Notes: a model not told the origin generated them from the letters alone. A stretch of 64,000 nucleotides of DNA from Trogon surrucura (GCA_020746105.1 CM036620.1:43482706-43546705); one strand, 5' to 3'; positions 51,075 to 64,000 are shown, counted from the stretch's first letter. Translations and numbers: made by a program.

Positions 51075-51507
51075 ACATGGGGAAGAAAAGGCTATGGGGA
51101 GGCATTATAGTGGTATATAGTATATAGTATTCAGGTATATAGTACCTGAAGGGGATCTACAGGAAAGCTGGAGAGGGACTTTTTATAAGGGCGTGTGGTG
51201 GTAGGACAATGGGCAATGGTTTTAAATTAGAAAATGGTAGATTTAGATTAGGCATTTGGGAGGAAGCTCTTTACTGTGTGAGGTTGGTGAAACACTGGCA
51301 CAGGTTGCCCAGGGAGGTGGTGGAGACCCCATCCCTGGAGGCATTCAAGGTCAGGCATGATGGGGCTCTGAGCAACCTGATCTAGTTAAAGACGTCCCTG
51401 CTTACTGCAGGGGAGTTGGACTAGATGACCTTTAAAGGTCCCTTCCAACCCAACACATTCTATGAGTCTGTGATTCTATGTTTCTATGATCCTATGATTC
51501 TATGATC
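51075..51507 (+). mobile_element. CR1 LINE, 5'-truncated copy of a different subfamily
   Basis: Landmarks in order: AAGGCTATGGGGAGGC, AGTACCTGAAGGGGATCTAC, GGAAAGCTGGAGAGGGAC, CACTGGCACAGGTTGCCCAG, GGTGGTGGAGACCCCATCCC, GAGGCATTCAAGGTCAGGC and GGTCCCTTCCAACCC, then a degenerate ATTCTATG tail to 51507. The 3' UTR differs from the 3614/12303 pair, so it is another subfamily. A small expansion of TATATAGTAT at 51113-51142 replaces the expected sequence before the ACCTGAAGG word. Confidence 0.85.
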
Positions 51508-54500
51508 CAGTTTAATTCCGAGATTTTGTTCTCAAATCATACTTAGAAGGTTTGCTGCTATTTAGAAGGCTGAAATTTCTGTTCCAGATCTGAAGGACTA
51601 GTATGCAGTGAAATCTGATTTTTCACCAAACATATCAGACTGTTTTGCCCTAACTTGTCCATTTCTTTTATATCATTTTGACACGAAAACTGATTGGTTG
51701 ACTTCATCTGAGGGGGCTGTGTTCACAAAACATCTTTACCTAATGGGTAGTATAACGAGCCTGTACAAATGCTCCATGGCTGAGAGCCCTGTGAGCAGCA
51801 GGCTTTGGAAGACGCTTCTTGTCTTTTCCAACACACTTCCAGGGCACAGCTACTCTGTCTGTTACCTCTTCACTGGAGAAGTAAACCCTGGTGGCCAGAA
51901 TTGTTGCTGACCATTAACTGATCCAGGTTCACATGTTGGCAAATTTCCAGATCCAGGCCTAACACTAGGTTTTGGGGGGTATCGGAGAAGAACAGTGTAT
52001 AATATAAGCATAAACATCAAATTTTGGATCTTCATTCTCTATGTGGTGGTATGAGAGGTTTTGCAACGCAACACTGTCTTGTTGCATCTTTGTCTTAATT
52101 CTAGTTACAGGGATGAGTCCTAGGTTATTTTCAGTTATGCAAAATTCTTCTACATTTTCTATTGTATGTGTTTGGAATAACTCTCAATTTACATTTTTTT
52201 GAATCTTGTAGGATCCTCATCTCCATTGCTAGGAAAGTCTGTGTTTTTCTTGTTTGGTTCCCAAGCATTCCTCTGTGCTTTTTTGATTCTCCTCTGATGA
52301 TCTCTTTCTAATATATGACTTAAGTAATTTTACATTATTCTAATCTCTTTTCCTGCAGGCATAAGGGAAAAAAAACCACTTCAGCTATTACTTTCTCCTA
52401 CTATATTCTTTCAGCAATGAGATCTTGCATCATTCTATTACACTTAAGACATTTGTATTAGATTGACGTTAACATGAAAAAAAGTTTCATAACTCCATAA
52501 CATCAAACAGAATTCTCTAGGTTATTAAAGAGCAGAGTTCACAACTGCTTAGTTAGCACCTTGAAACACAGACAAGACAGAAATTTGGTAGGACAAGATA
52601 GGAAAAGGAAGGAAGGAAGGAAGGAACACCAGATATATTGATGTTCTTTATAACTAATTTTCTTTGCTGCACATTGAGTACATTCACATCTGAAATGGTT
52701 TTGGAATAGTAATGCAAGGACCCAGAACTCATCAAGTCAGGGCAAAGTCGCTCCTTCTTATGACTTTCCTCTCTTTAAGCAAATACTAAGCAGACATTAT
52801 GGCTTTCCTGTGCTTATAACACAAACAACATGGTCAGGTAATATATAGACATTTTGCACAGAAATACAGCTTTGTATTTCAGCACTTGCGACTGTCATTC
52901 TCATCAACAGCAGTCCCAGTGTTTTACTTTCTGAAACAGGCATGAGGGAAATAATAAAGTCAAATATCAAATATAGTTTCTATCTAATCTTCTAAAAAGT
53001 CACAAAGAAAACATCATATTGTATCTAGTTTCCTCACAGGTTCTCAAGGAGGTAGAAGAGGCGAAGCTTTACTTACGTCCTTTTTTTCACAGATCACATT
53101 ATTTCATTCCTGTTACTTCCAATATCTAGAAAAGGATAGCCTGCTTTTTTTTTTTTTTTGTGCATTTCAAAACATAACCAGTTAGTTAAAACCAGTATAT
53201 AAGAGATGTAAAGATAACTGATATTTAACAGATGAATTGCTCTCTGCAATATGTTATCTCTTTTCATTGGCAATACAAAGAATTGAGTCAACTAAAACAA
53301 GCTACATTCCTGTCTTTAAGGCAAGTAACGTTGAGATATCTGAGTCCATTCTACATATTTAGCACTCTGTGGCATTTTGTATGTGTAATTGGAAGAAATT
53401 AAGATGTCATGCATGAAGTTTTCAAACAGAGAGGTTTAACTAAGGAAAGAATTTTGTCCCATGTGTTCAAGAGAGCTTATTCTCAGGCCAGTAAGGTGGG
53501 AATACAAATACTCAGATGATTTGTTATTGTTTCCCTGGGACAGGGAAACAAATGGAATATGAGGGATGTCACCTCCATCCAATGCATTAAGGAACAAGCC
53601 CACACAATGATACACAGAAGCTTTATTAAAAAATCATTAGACTGTAAATTCTCTAATTTGGTAATCAGAATTAAGCAGTTCTCTAATGTCTTTAGATGAA
53701 AGTCAGTTTAAATCAGTATCAGCAGTTGCAACACACTCCAAAATGCTAAATTAAATACAAATGTTTTCTACTTACTTTTTATTAACATTTCATATTATGA
53801 ATCAAAACCACATTGCAGTGATTTCTCTAATAAATAAATTTCACATTAATTTATTTACTACTCATGTTAACATTGGTCACAAAAGGCAAAGGAGCTCCAG
53901 AAACAGGAATTCAGTGATCACGTTTAATTTCTGAGCCAGCAGAATATTGATGCATAGAAAATCTCACAAGTTGTGCAGTTTTCTTCGACTACCTAGACAG
54001 TTCCCTTGATAGTAAAAGCTAAGTGAAACAAGTTACAGCAAAAAAAGATATAGGATAAAGTAAAACAAACTCAAGAAAAGCACAAAAACTTTTCAATTTG
54101 AAAGTATTGTCTTAATTATAACGACGCTTGACACTGGTAGAAGATATGTTTTCTCATCTGAGTCACTGTCTTTTGTTTGCTTCTGTCCTAAGGTGATAAC
54201 TGTGATCTCAAACAGCTTTTTTATTATGGCAAATACATCTTTTTGTCTTAAAAATATTCTTATACCTAGGTATCAGTAGATTTTAAAAATACATAAGGAA
54301 AAACAAATTTGCAATGTAAACATTTTCATTTGAGAAATAATTGGCTTCTTCTAAATTAGGTTCTTCAATAAAGGTCTGATTAAGAAGGAAACAGATACTT
54401 CCCTATAAAAAGATTAATCTTTCTTAAGGAGCTAAGGCAAGGTTTCAAAAAATTTCAATTTTTAAAAAATTCTTTAGCTGATTGTACATGCATCTCAGTA

Positions 54501-55863
54501 GTATTAAACAAGCTCATATGTCAGGTATAAGTCAGTTAGCGTCTTATATGACATATGCAGTTATTCAAGTATTCAAAAAAAAAGACTATCTCCCTACAAT
54601 ACATCAAATTTTAACATTTTCAAAATGGATAAGAGAATATGTCTTTCGAAATCGTGAATTCAGTACTAGAAATGGACCCCACACTGTACCCGAGTTCTTG
54701 CCTGATCATTTATACCTAAAACCTGTATGTTAAGTTCTCCCCCATAACATTCATTGCCTGTGCTCAGACTCCAGTTGTGACAACTTTTCTGCCTGTTTAC
54801 TCTAAAATGATTTCCTGTAGGTAGGGTCTCCACTCTGTATTGTTGACTGCTCCTTCCAAAGTGATGAAAACCAGTCTCTTTAAAGACTATTAAGTCTTTT
54901 GTACCTGGAAGACAGTGAAGTCTCCAAGGAATCTACTATTGGCTTTTATGTACTCTGCTTCCTTGCCTTTCAGAGACAAGATATCAAAAAAATCTGAAAT
55001 ATCCTGTTCAATCTGGAAATGGAACAGTTTGTTCTGGAGACAAATGGGTTTTTTTTGTCTTTCAGGTAAACAAGAAATATCACGTTCTCTTCCATTTGAT
55101 TTCAGCTAAAGCAATATTTCTCTTGAACACCAACAGTGAAGTGTCACGAAGGACTTGGCATCAGATGTAATATTTGAGAACAAATATTTAAGGTGTGTGT
55201 AATAAAGGAGACCTTTGCATAAAAAGCGTCTTATCTACCCTAGTCGTCTGTTGTACTGAAAACATTTTCAAAAGCAACAGTTCAGAAGGGGTAAGATTAG
55301 AGATTAAACCATTCCACAGTCAACACCTCAGGACTGTCACCATCCAAGTACCTGGAATAGGTTTACAAAAAAGTAGTCAGACCAAGCCGACTTTAAAGGC
55401 TCACTAAACAAGCTCTGTTGGCACGTGCTGTAAACTGTATGTGGAGAGGGGAGATGAGGAAGAGAAAAGGGCAAGAAATATGAAAGCAGATTTACTGCAA
55501 CACAGCTCTGGACTGCCACCAGCCTGTGACCTCTTGCACCCACGACAATGCCCAATCCTCAGCAGATCTCCTTCTTGCTCTGGATTGGCAGGGGAGGGGG
55601 GAAATTCAATTCCAATTCTTCAACTGCTGGCAGAGCTCCTACAGACGTAGAAGAGTAATGACTAGGCTATGGCCTTTCTGAGAAAGCAATCCCCTTTTCC
55701 CTTCCTTAGCTGAAAAATTGCCACCTCAAAGCCTGGCTTTGGGGCTTGGGAGTCTATGAACTTCAGTGACAAATCTTTAACCATGTTTCTATGTAACTCT
55801 TTACACCAGCATATGCTGCTAGGATCACCAGTCAACTAAAAAGTTTAATACTGAATATGAAAT
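51508..55863. other. AT-rich intergenic DNA, gene desert
   Basis: A (GGAA)5 microsatellite lies at 52607-52626 and a poly-T run at 53145-53159. The 51608-51910 plus frame (100 codons) has no domain. The GC content rises mildly at 55440-55650. No gene or repeat family recognised. Confidence 0.5.
52607..52626 (+). repeat. (GGAA)5 tetranucleotide microsatellite
   Basis: Five perfect GGAA units. GGAA is also the ETS-factor core, but five units alone are weak evidence for a regulatory role. Confidence 0.9.
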
Positions 55864-56110
55864 ATCATAGAATCATGGAATCAATAAAATGTTTTGAGAT
55901 GGAATGGACCTTTCAAGGCCATGTAGTACAGCCCCACAACAGTGAGAAGGACATCTTTCACTATCAGTTTGTTCAGAGCCCTGTAAAGCCTGGCATTGAA
56001 TGTTTCCAGGGATGGGGCATCTATAACCTCATTCAACAACCTTTTCTAGTGTTTCTTCATAGTGGTCTTGAATTAACAGGTACATTGGGCAGATCATCTT
56101 GGAAAATTTA
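55864..56110 (-). mobile_element. CR1 LINE, old 5'-truncated copy
   Basis: Plus-strand landmarks of an inverted CR1: ATCATAGAATCATGGAATC (tail), GGAATGGACCTTTCAAGGCC, GTTTGTTCAGAGCCCTGTAAA, TGAATGTTTCCAGGGATGGG and CATTCAACAACCTTTTCTAGTG. It resembles the subfamily of the copy at 51075-51507. Many substitutions and indels mark it as old. Confidence 0.82.
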
Positions 56111-57699
56111 ATCTCATTTCTAACTCAGTCTGGTGTGGTCATACAGACTGAGTGAGGAGCTGAGCAAAGCTATTAGATACCTCTTCTTGCAAGTTTCACT
56201 TCCATGCATATTTTCTGCAGGAGTAAGTGTCATGTTTCTGCCCGCCATCCCTGTCATACTCCTTTTCCTTTTCCTGTTCCAATTTTTCAAATGAACAAAT
56301 ACGAGAGAAGATGCACTTCTGACCCCTGACTTCAATGATGGCTCTATATCAAGGCACTCATTTCAAAGATGGGATCTAGAGCAGTAATCGATATTTAGCC
56401 ATACAATTACTCTAAAGATGCTGGCGCATAATGCTGAGTTTATATAAACCTTTGAAAGATTGCACTTCTGGGCTGAAAATGCTTCACAATGAGACAAGAA
56501 ACACAGCCTTAGTGACAGATAATGCGCTGCTTTAGAAAGCCCATGCCTTGTGGTAATGCATCTGTTATCGTAAGGTGCAATACGGCCCTAAATGCTCTCT
56601 CCCTTGTGCTCTGGTTTAGGAAAACATAAATAATTTTAACCTATTTGCACTACTTCATTATTTTTTTATGGAATCGTCTCTCCTACTTCCCTTCTAATCT
56701 TACGGTGATGGCATTTATATGATTCAGTGAAACTAATGATTACAAACTTCTCTTTGCATTTCAAATACTGAAATTGCATTCCTGCACAGTCAGTTAAGTA
56801 AAAGGCTGTAAATTTACTGCAGGAAAAGCAATAAATAACTTTTTAGTCCTTAAAAGTCGTATTTCACATAACTAAATCATGACAATATAAATATTTTTAA
56901 TATGACTGGCGAGGTTTGATGTCTATTGTAAGACAGATGCATCTCAAAGCCTATTAAAGAAGAGAACAGCCTATTTTTGTTCCTTCTTGATGGAATTATC
57001 CAGCCATAAAAGATGAATTTCTGTGGTTTACCATCTCGTTCCACTGATTATTACCAGCACAGTGAAGTGGTAAATACAAATGCTAATTTCAACATACTTT
57101 CAAAGCAAATTTTTGAAGTTTGATAGGGTCTTGTAGTATTTTAAATTAAAATGCAAGGTACTGTAAAATCCATTTTATTTACAAACAAAAAAATTACAAT
57201 GCAAATGAAAATAATTTTATACACCTATATATAACCTTATACCACATATACAACTTGTAAAACTATTAAAAATAGATTCTCAACTCATTTTAGCTGAATG
57301 CATTTGCCCAGGGAAATACACTTCACCTTCTGGAAAATGTCCTCAGATGATGAGACTATCAGGATCAGGAACTTTTTTGTATTTTCCTAGTATCAAAAAA
57401 TGAACAAACAGAAGTGTGGTCAGCTTCTGTAAAGCTTAGGAACAAAATACTCGTGTTTAGAATATTCATTAGAGTAAATCAAGAATTGTTTGCATTCTGG
57501 TGTTTATTGCAGAGTATGGCACAAGGATACTTTAGGAACCTCCTAAAAAAATGGTCATTTGCCATTATGATAGTCCTGATAAACAAAATAGGAGCTTGCA
57601 AACCATTTCTATCTGTTTCCTTGCAGAAAGTTTTCTTTGTTGCTGGAAGTTTTGCTGTAGACCTGGAAACATAAACACATAGGAAACGGGTAATTCAGG

Positions 57700-57787
57700 A
57701 GAGCTGTCCTTTGAGAAAAGCCTACCACATTTTGCTTACTTTCAGAGCTGTCCTTTGAGGAAAGCCTACCACCTTTTGCTTACTTTC
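57700..57787 (+). repeat. 44-bp tandem duplication
   Basis: AGAGCTGTCCTTTGAGAAAA begins the first unit (57700-57743); the second (57744-57787) begins AGAGCTGTCCTTTGAGGAAA. Both end in TTTTGCTTACTTTC. By eye there are two substitutions over 44 positions, so the duplication is fairly recent. Confidence 0.92.
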
Positions 57788-60583
57788 TGCTTTGTGAAGG
57801 TGTTTTTGTAGGGCTGTTTCTAGGCAGCTGTCTAACTCAGGTTAAAGATTTTTTGTTGGATTTTGCTTTTGTCTTTTTCTGAAGTATATACTTACTGGTC
57901 AATGCAAAGGTTTCCTCTACAGGGAAACATTCTAGTACCACTGAGCACATGTAGGATATGAAGGATTTTTTCTTTTCACAAGAAATCTTCCATCTCACTA
58001 TTTTTTTTTCCCCTGTATCTCATGTATCCTCTTCCTCACACAATCCCATTAATGTAACATCTATCCTCAGCTACAGCTGGTTAAATAAGCAGCGTATGAA
58101 GAAAAGATTGGGAAACAAAGGAAGCTTAAAGGCACCTTTTGCAACAGAGTGCTGCTGGCAGCATTTGGGCTATGCTGAGACCTGCCTGTCTACCTGTTGC
58201 TTAGAGGAGAGAAGCTAGTATCCAGGAATCAGAGGCACATAGCAACAGCCACATGAACAGGGGAATTACACATTCTTTATTCCAGAGGAATAGCCAGCAA
58301 AGCTCAAAGGATTTCCAGCTGTGCTCTGTCTAGAATAACAGAGAGTTTGAGCTTAACAAAGCTCATTTGATTTTGCTCATTGATTTTCATGTGTATTTTA
58401 GCATAATAAAGTTCACAAACTCCAGTGTTTGCAAAAAGTGAAAATGAAAAGGTTGTGAAAACAGTGACATCTTTCTTGAATCTGAATGAATTCTCACTAG
58501 TTTTTCCCTGTCAGGGCACAAACACCTGTGCACAGCAGCCCATGCACTACTTAAATTTCATTTAGGTTAAGCCCTCAGCGAATTTGACCTCTACATAAAC
58601 TTAAGATTGGTCATTCCATTTTCCCTGGGCAGTAAAGTTGACTTAAGCTGCTTTTTCTCTGCTTGCCAGTGATTTCCACCTCCGTGACTTCCCATCAGCT
58701 GCACTGATAATAACACTGCAAAAAAATAAGGGAGGTCCTTTAAGTAGTAAATTCACCAGGCAGTTCTGAAGAGAGAATGAGTGGCAGGATACTGGAGCCA
58801 CTTACATTGGCCTTGCTGCCTGGGGAAATAACATGGAGCAATAATCCTATCTTGATGGAGTGTGAAAAGCAGATTTCAACACCTGTTAGGGTTTTGAAAT
58901 AAGCTTTGAAAAATACAGAACAAACCACATACCTTCTTTAGATCTGGCCTTTCACCTGTGTGGAAGATGCTCAGGCCTAAGTACAACAGACAGCTCAAGT
59001 GGAAAAATATACTACATAGACAGTTAAATTCAGGAGTTTGAAGAATTATGATTTCATTTGTTAATTTACCAAAAAATGTTATATTGTGGACATAGTGGAC
59101 TAATATGTCTGTAACATCCTGATCATTAGTAAAGATACTACAGTGATGATGTTATGTCAGAAGGAATATGCAAACTGAATCCAAGTCTCGTTGTAAATCA
59201 GTCTTTCAATCAGATACAGTCGACATTGGCAGAAGCCGGCACTCTATATACTGAATAAATTTAGGATTTTTAATTTCCAGTGGCATTAATCTGGCAGTTG
59301 TTACTAGGGATAAAATGAAAGCAAAACTGATTCCAGCAAATGCCTTTGAAAAGTGCATGATTTTTCTTCTCTCTCTGTATGTATTCCCTGTGACATGAGC
59401 CTCAGTTCACTCTCTTCAACCTTGTCAGTTTTCATCACTGTTAAATCTCAGCAGAAACTATGAGTTTAATCAAACACAAGCAACCTCCTCAGTCGAAAAA
59501 AATGTGCTTTTTTTCAGAAGGTCTTTGTTTTTAGTGAGTTTGCAAAACTTTAAAAAATATAGTGTGTAATATTCTTTTTGAATAACACTTCAGTATGATG
59601 TTACAAATTAATGTGGAGTTCCAGAAGCACTCACATTAGTGCAAAATGAGTTCATCATAATTACCATTATTACCATAAATACCAAAGGAATTAATAATGA
59701 TTAGGGACATATTTTAAAGCGTAGTTCATTATCATGTGTACTGTTTGTAAAATTTCAGGATGATGATAATTACTGTAAAGCTTCATTTTGGGCAAAGTTC
59801 TCTTCCCAATGGAGGGATAGCCCAAAACTAAGTGCTCCTAAAGTCCCTCTGAAATCCTCAAAAATGGGGTTAGGACACTTTGCACATACATTAGCTTGGA
59901 GATTGCTTTCTCCATAGGGTAAATTTCAACAGTAAGCCTGATATAAGTAAGGAACTCCAAGAAACAAGTGTTCAAGACAAACTTCGTTTCTCCTGAATCT
60001 CTGGATGGTAACTAGAATAGTTCTTTAGTGCATATTGTTGCTAGGTTTGTGATAGGTGAAGAAAGCTCAAGCATGCCTTAGTGAATTCTATGTAAGTATG
60101 TTTACTTGTTAAGTAATTTAAAAAAAGTCAAACTGTATAGCAGAGAAGTCTTTCAGCTGAAAACCCATTGGAATGTTTAATTTTTCATAAGAATGAGGTG
60201 TATAAGTTTTGTCAGGGGAACACTTATGAAATGCATAAAAATATTGAAATTATGGCTCTTCAGTATGTTAATATTGGCAACATGGGTTGCCTTTTAACTA
60301 CTTAAGTCATGTTATACATCACCTTTGATTTTAGACACGCATTGCATAGGAAAGATAAGTCTTTTTCAGGGATGAAGTGGATTACAGACATTATTCCTGA
60401 TTTTTTCTCCTACAGTGAGTTTCAACCTTACAGGGTAACAGCATCATATAATAGATGTGGAAAAGAAAGATTTATAAGCATGATTTACATCAAGATAAAT
60501 CTTCTGCTTCTTTGGACAGTTCAAGTAATTCAATTTTTAGGATAGGCAACTTTGCAGAGATATAGGCTAGAAAAAGAAGCCAA

Positions 60584-61198
60584 TTGTGGTATTTTAGTCT
60601 GAATTTCAGTAGTTTTCCATTTTTTTTCCCTTACCCAGCATATCTCCAGTTCTTAAAACAGGGCAGCCAGGGCCGTTCCATACTCCTCATCCTGTCATGG
60701 ATCCTTTCCCATGTCCATAATGAGCTGACACAGCTAAAAAATAATCGAACAAAAAAAGAAGCAATCAAAGATCAACTCCCAGTGCCACAGCTCCCTGTTA
60801 GACTAAACGGTACAACCAATGATGCTCGAGGACTGGACAAAGGGAATGTGTGGGAATGTGTGGCTGGGGAGAATGGAGATCAAAGGGAACACCGGCTTCC
60901 TTTAGCAATTTATTCAGGACGTAAAACAATCACAAGCAAAGCAAAAGATAACAAAAGTATCAATCTACATCAGTCCATTCCCATGGAAAATTCAGGACTC
61001 TTAAAATGGAATTTTTTTTGGCATAGCTGTCTTTGTAGAAGGTTTAAAAGCCTCAACCCTCAGTTCAGTGCTTGGGTTTTTTTTCTTTTTTTTTTTTTCC
61101 TTTCAATTTTACATTTTGTCTTTAGCACTAATCATTTGAAAACCCTGGACTTAGAATTTCCAGAATATCCAAATCATAAATGCTTAAGTCATTGCTGA
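60584..61198 (+). other. Unrecognised 204-codon open frame, coding status doubtful
   Basis: This is the longest frame outside the PHF7-like locus and the CR1 copy. A good plus-strand splice acceptor (long T/C tract and CCCAG) ends at 60638, after which the frame stays open and is less AT-skewed until about 60930. The N-terminal 20 residues and residues 165-185 are Phe-rich artefacts of T runs. No domain, signal or family recognised. No donor-bounded exon chain could be assembled. Confidence 0.12.
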
Positions 61199-62759
61199 AA
61201 ATAAAATTTGGCTTCTAACCTGCTTAGGTGGTTTTAGAAATGCTATGCTGGTTGGTAGGCTAACATTTAACTTGTAGATGAAATTTACTTAGCGTGGAGA
61301 TCATGCACAAGGGTTATAAGCTTAGAGGTAGTTGATAATTTTGTGTTAGAGTATATTTCTAGTAGCAAATATCATCTTTTTTTTCCATGGAAGCATTCTT
61401 TTCTGGTGGAAAGAGTGAAAATGATGGGCCCCTGGTTGCTCACCTAGAAGACTGCTACCAGTTTCACTTTTACATGAACAGTCCAAGTTCCTGGGCCATT
61501 TGCTGCTTTCAGCAGGGACAGGCAGACTAAGCATCCGTGGCTTTTTGGCACTGAGGCTGAAAGGATGAAAGACTCCTATCAATTTTTCTTTGTCTTCAGG
61601 GAGAAAGCAAAGCTCACAAGAGCCTTCAATCTGGTGCTCAGAACAACTAAATAGTATTTTTCTTTTCCTCTGAAATATTGTTGTTGTTTTTTTTTTTTTT
61701 TTCCCAGGAGATTCTACCACTTTGTTTGTTTGGTTTTTTCAAAAATTTTGTCTCCTTTTGATTGAATAGGCTTAAACATAGGACTCTAAGGCCTTTTAAC
61801 TGCTGTCAATCCCCACTTGAGGGGAGATCTACAGGTAAGGTATAGCTCCAGTTCTAACATGCTGTGGTGCCAGGCTTGGTGCTTGGAGGATTGGAAATCA
61901 TCACGGTTAGAACAGACTGGGAACTAGACTGGGAAAGATTTTACTGAGGGTTATAAAGTTCTGTTGAGAATGGGCCTCCCTCACTTTCCTCAAGGTTGGA
62001 GCTGCTTTTTATTTATTTTTTCTAAATCCAAAGCGTATTTCTTTGCAATGCTTTAGGCCCCGAGTTTACAGTAAATCTTCTTTCTGGTTTTCTGCATAAA
62101 GTAGAAGAAGAAACACTACAACACGCTTAAACAGAAAACTTGACCCTGTAAGGTCATTGAAACTGGTAAATAAAAAGATTCTTTACAGTCTTGTATTTTT
62201 CTGTGACAAAATCAACATGAACAGTCAAATAGTACTTAGAATTCAACATGTGTTAGTTCATTTTTAAGTGCTTATTTCATAAATGTAAACCTGAATTCCA
62301 TGAGCCCAGAGCTGTTGAGCAGCAATATTGATATAAGGATCCTTTTCTCACTGTGATCTATTTCTGGTATTTAAAATTATCAGCTTTTATGACTTTATTG
62401 GCCATCTCCCAGAAAGCGAGGAAGGGACCTTAGGTGAGGAAAGGATGCTAGTGACTGAATAATATCTGAATTACTTGGTAGAGCAGTAAAAAAGCAAGAA
62501 GTTAGGAAGAAAGATAAATGATTAAAAAGGTTCCAGCCAGTGATGTTTAAAAATCCTTAGTAGCAAAAGTAAGGGGAAGAGGAATAAAGGTCTTGATATT
62601 CTCTCATGTTAGTGTGATGTGTGTAAGGTAAATTTCTGACACATTGAGGACATGCCTGATTTTATTTCAGCAACTTCCATTAAACTAATACTTATTGGTA
62701 AGTCATTAAGAATTAGGTGCATCGCAAAATGCCTCTGTTTTTCAAGCTGACATAAATAT

Positions 62760-62870
62760 TGCATTAATTAAATCTATTAAGAACATTGAAATGAGATTTC
62801 ATTAACTAATATCCTCTATAAGGATAATTATGACTAATTATAGTTATTAGACTAATGGCCTTAATCCTCA
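62760..62870. promoter_or_regulatory. TAAT/ATTA-rich stretch (candidate homeodomain-binding block)
   Basis: Repeated ATTAATTAAAT, CATTAACTAATA, GACTAATTATAG and GACTAATGG words within 110 bp. As with the similar cluster near 19.6 kb, chance in AT-rich DNA is a serious alternative. Confidence 0.13.
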
Positions 62871-64000
62871 AGCACAATGTGTTACAGAAGTTTAAGAGGC
62901 CCATGACAAATTGAAAATCAAAGGTATGATAAAACTATTTTAAAATATTTTACACAGCCACTATCATGTGATGGTAGCTATGACAGCAACAGTTTTATTT
63001 TTTGCAACTCATGCTGGGAAAGAAGATAATTTTTTATGACTTACTAGTGATTTTAGGTGTCCAACAGGAAGTGTTATAAAGGATTTTTACACCAGAGGTG
63101 CTCATCAACATGAAAAATTAACCTTTGATATGTATTACTAAGAGAAAATTGCATAATTTTATTCAAGTTTTCTGCAGAGAAGAGTGACATTTTAAAAAGG
63201 TGAAGTTTCACTTTTGTATTAAAAGGCTGTGTTTTGTATGTACCTGCACTATATCACAGAAATATTGTTTTGAGAAATATTTGCTGACAGAGAGAGCTAT
63301 GTACATTTTGAAAACTCATGTTAATATCTCAATACTGGGTAGCACAAACATGAGTAAATAAAGTTCAATGCACGACCCTTGAATACTACTTTGGGAAAAA
63401 GACTAAACCTTACCAGGTGATAAAACCTGCATTACATAACAGAGATGTTTTTCTTTTTTCCTCTTTTTGCAGCTAGGGGAATAAGTTAAGTTTCTTGGGG
63501 TTTGAATTGCAGAAGTCAACAAGATTTTACGTGAAGTAGAGCTGTCACATAACTAGAATGTGGTGAGGAATATCAGCTGCATTTTTAGAAAACACAAAAA
63601 TAACTGAGTCTTATTCAGTTCTCAGATGAGTAGTCATAAGGGACTATCTATGTTCAGAAGATTTATCAGTTTCGAATATTAGGTAGATAGAAGTGACCAG
63701 GTGTCAGAGGAAAGGAAGACAGAGATACAATATTTAATCTGGGGAACTCGATGGGCAGGGGTCTCAGAGCTTACATTAACTCAGAATCTTGCACCGAACA
63801 ATTAGTACTGTATCTTTTAGGTGACAGGTTCCAGAGAGGAATCTAGAACAGGTTTAGGTATCTAAACAGTGTAGGAAGACAGTCCTTAAAGCTAGGTGCT
63901 GTGAAGGATGATCCATCATCCATGTGGAACAGTGAAATGGTGAACAGGTGGGGACATCCGCCTACTATGCCCTTGAAACTAGGCTATCATACCTCCTAGA

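Larger units (their letters stand above)
56111..64000. other. AT-rich intergenic DNA, gene desert to the window end
   Basis: No supported gene. A 44-bp tandem duplication lies at 57700-57787. T-rich runs lie at 61078-61100 and 61687-61703. The longest unexplained open frame of the desert is 60584-61198 plus (204 codons). A TAAT-rich stretch lies at 62760-62870. The last kilobase shows nothing recognisable. Confidence 0.5.

Noticed and set aside
1..64000. CRISPR array, operon, tRNA, rRNA or phage module
   Set aside because: No regularly spaced direct repeats, no clustered long frames with ribosome-binding sites and no recognisable RNA gene fold were seen; the introns and CR1 elements show vertebrate DNA.

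Overview
The window looks like nuclear DNA of a bird. Two observations support this. First, most recognisable repeats are CR1-type LINEs carrying the avian/reptilian CR1 3' tail, short tandem copies of ATTCTATG. Second, the only recognisable gene is a compact, intron-rich, zinc-finger gene of the PHF7-like (PHD finger protein 7) type, which is strongly amplified in many bird genomes. I cannot name the species; a passerine or another neoavian bird is an inference. No bacterial operon, CRISPR array, phage, rRNA or tRNA was seen.

Region 1-3.3 kb (GC-rich, minus strand) holds a complete-looking PHF7-like gene in nine coding exons (979-3237), whose splice phases add up to one open frame of about 424 codons. 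Immediately 3' of it (about 126-834) is a second, wrecked tandem copy of the same gene that keeps only a damaged RING exon, a stub of the next zinc-finger exon and a frameshifted tail exon. The only canonical polyadenylation signal lies at the window edge (19-24, minus), downstream of the wrecked copy.

From about 3.5 kb to 64 kb composition changes abruptly to AT-rich DNA with no gene I can support. It contains two very similar, apparently young CR1 copies (3614-3896 and 12303-13250), older CR1 copies at about 4650-5302 (minus), 22640-22933 (plus, internally deleted), 27950-28372 (minus, with a second CR1 tail inserted in it), 51075-51507 (plus) and 55864-56110 (minus), and a very diverged LINE relic around 6050-7440 (plus). 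The rest is unique-looking AT-rich sequence with microsatellites, a long G-run G-quadruplex candidate (39783-39812), a 30-bp alternating purine/pyrimidine tract (42615-42644) and small local duplications. Most open frames there are short and look like chance.

What is most worth following up is the PHF7-like tandem pair at the edge of a gene desert, the sharp composition boundary with a near-identical CR1 fragment on it, and the nested or internally deleted CR1 copies. I found no convincing new multi-gene system. All family assignments rest on motif recognition by eye, without database searches.
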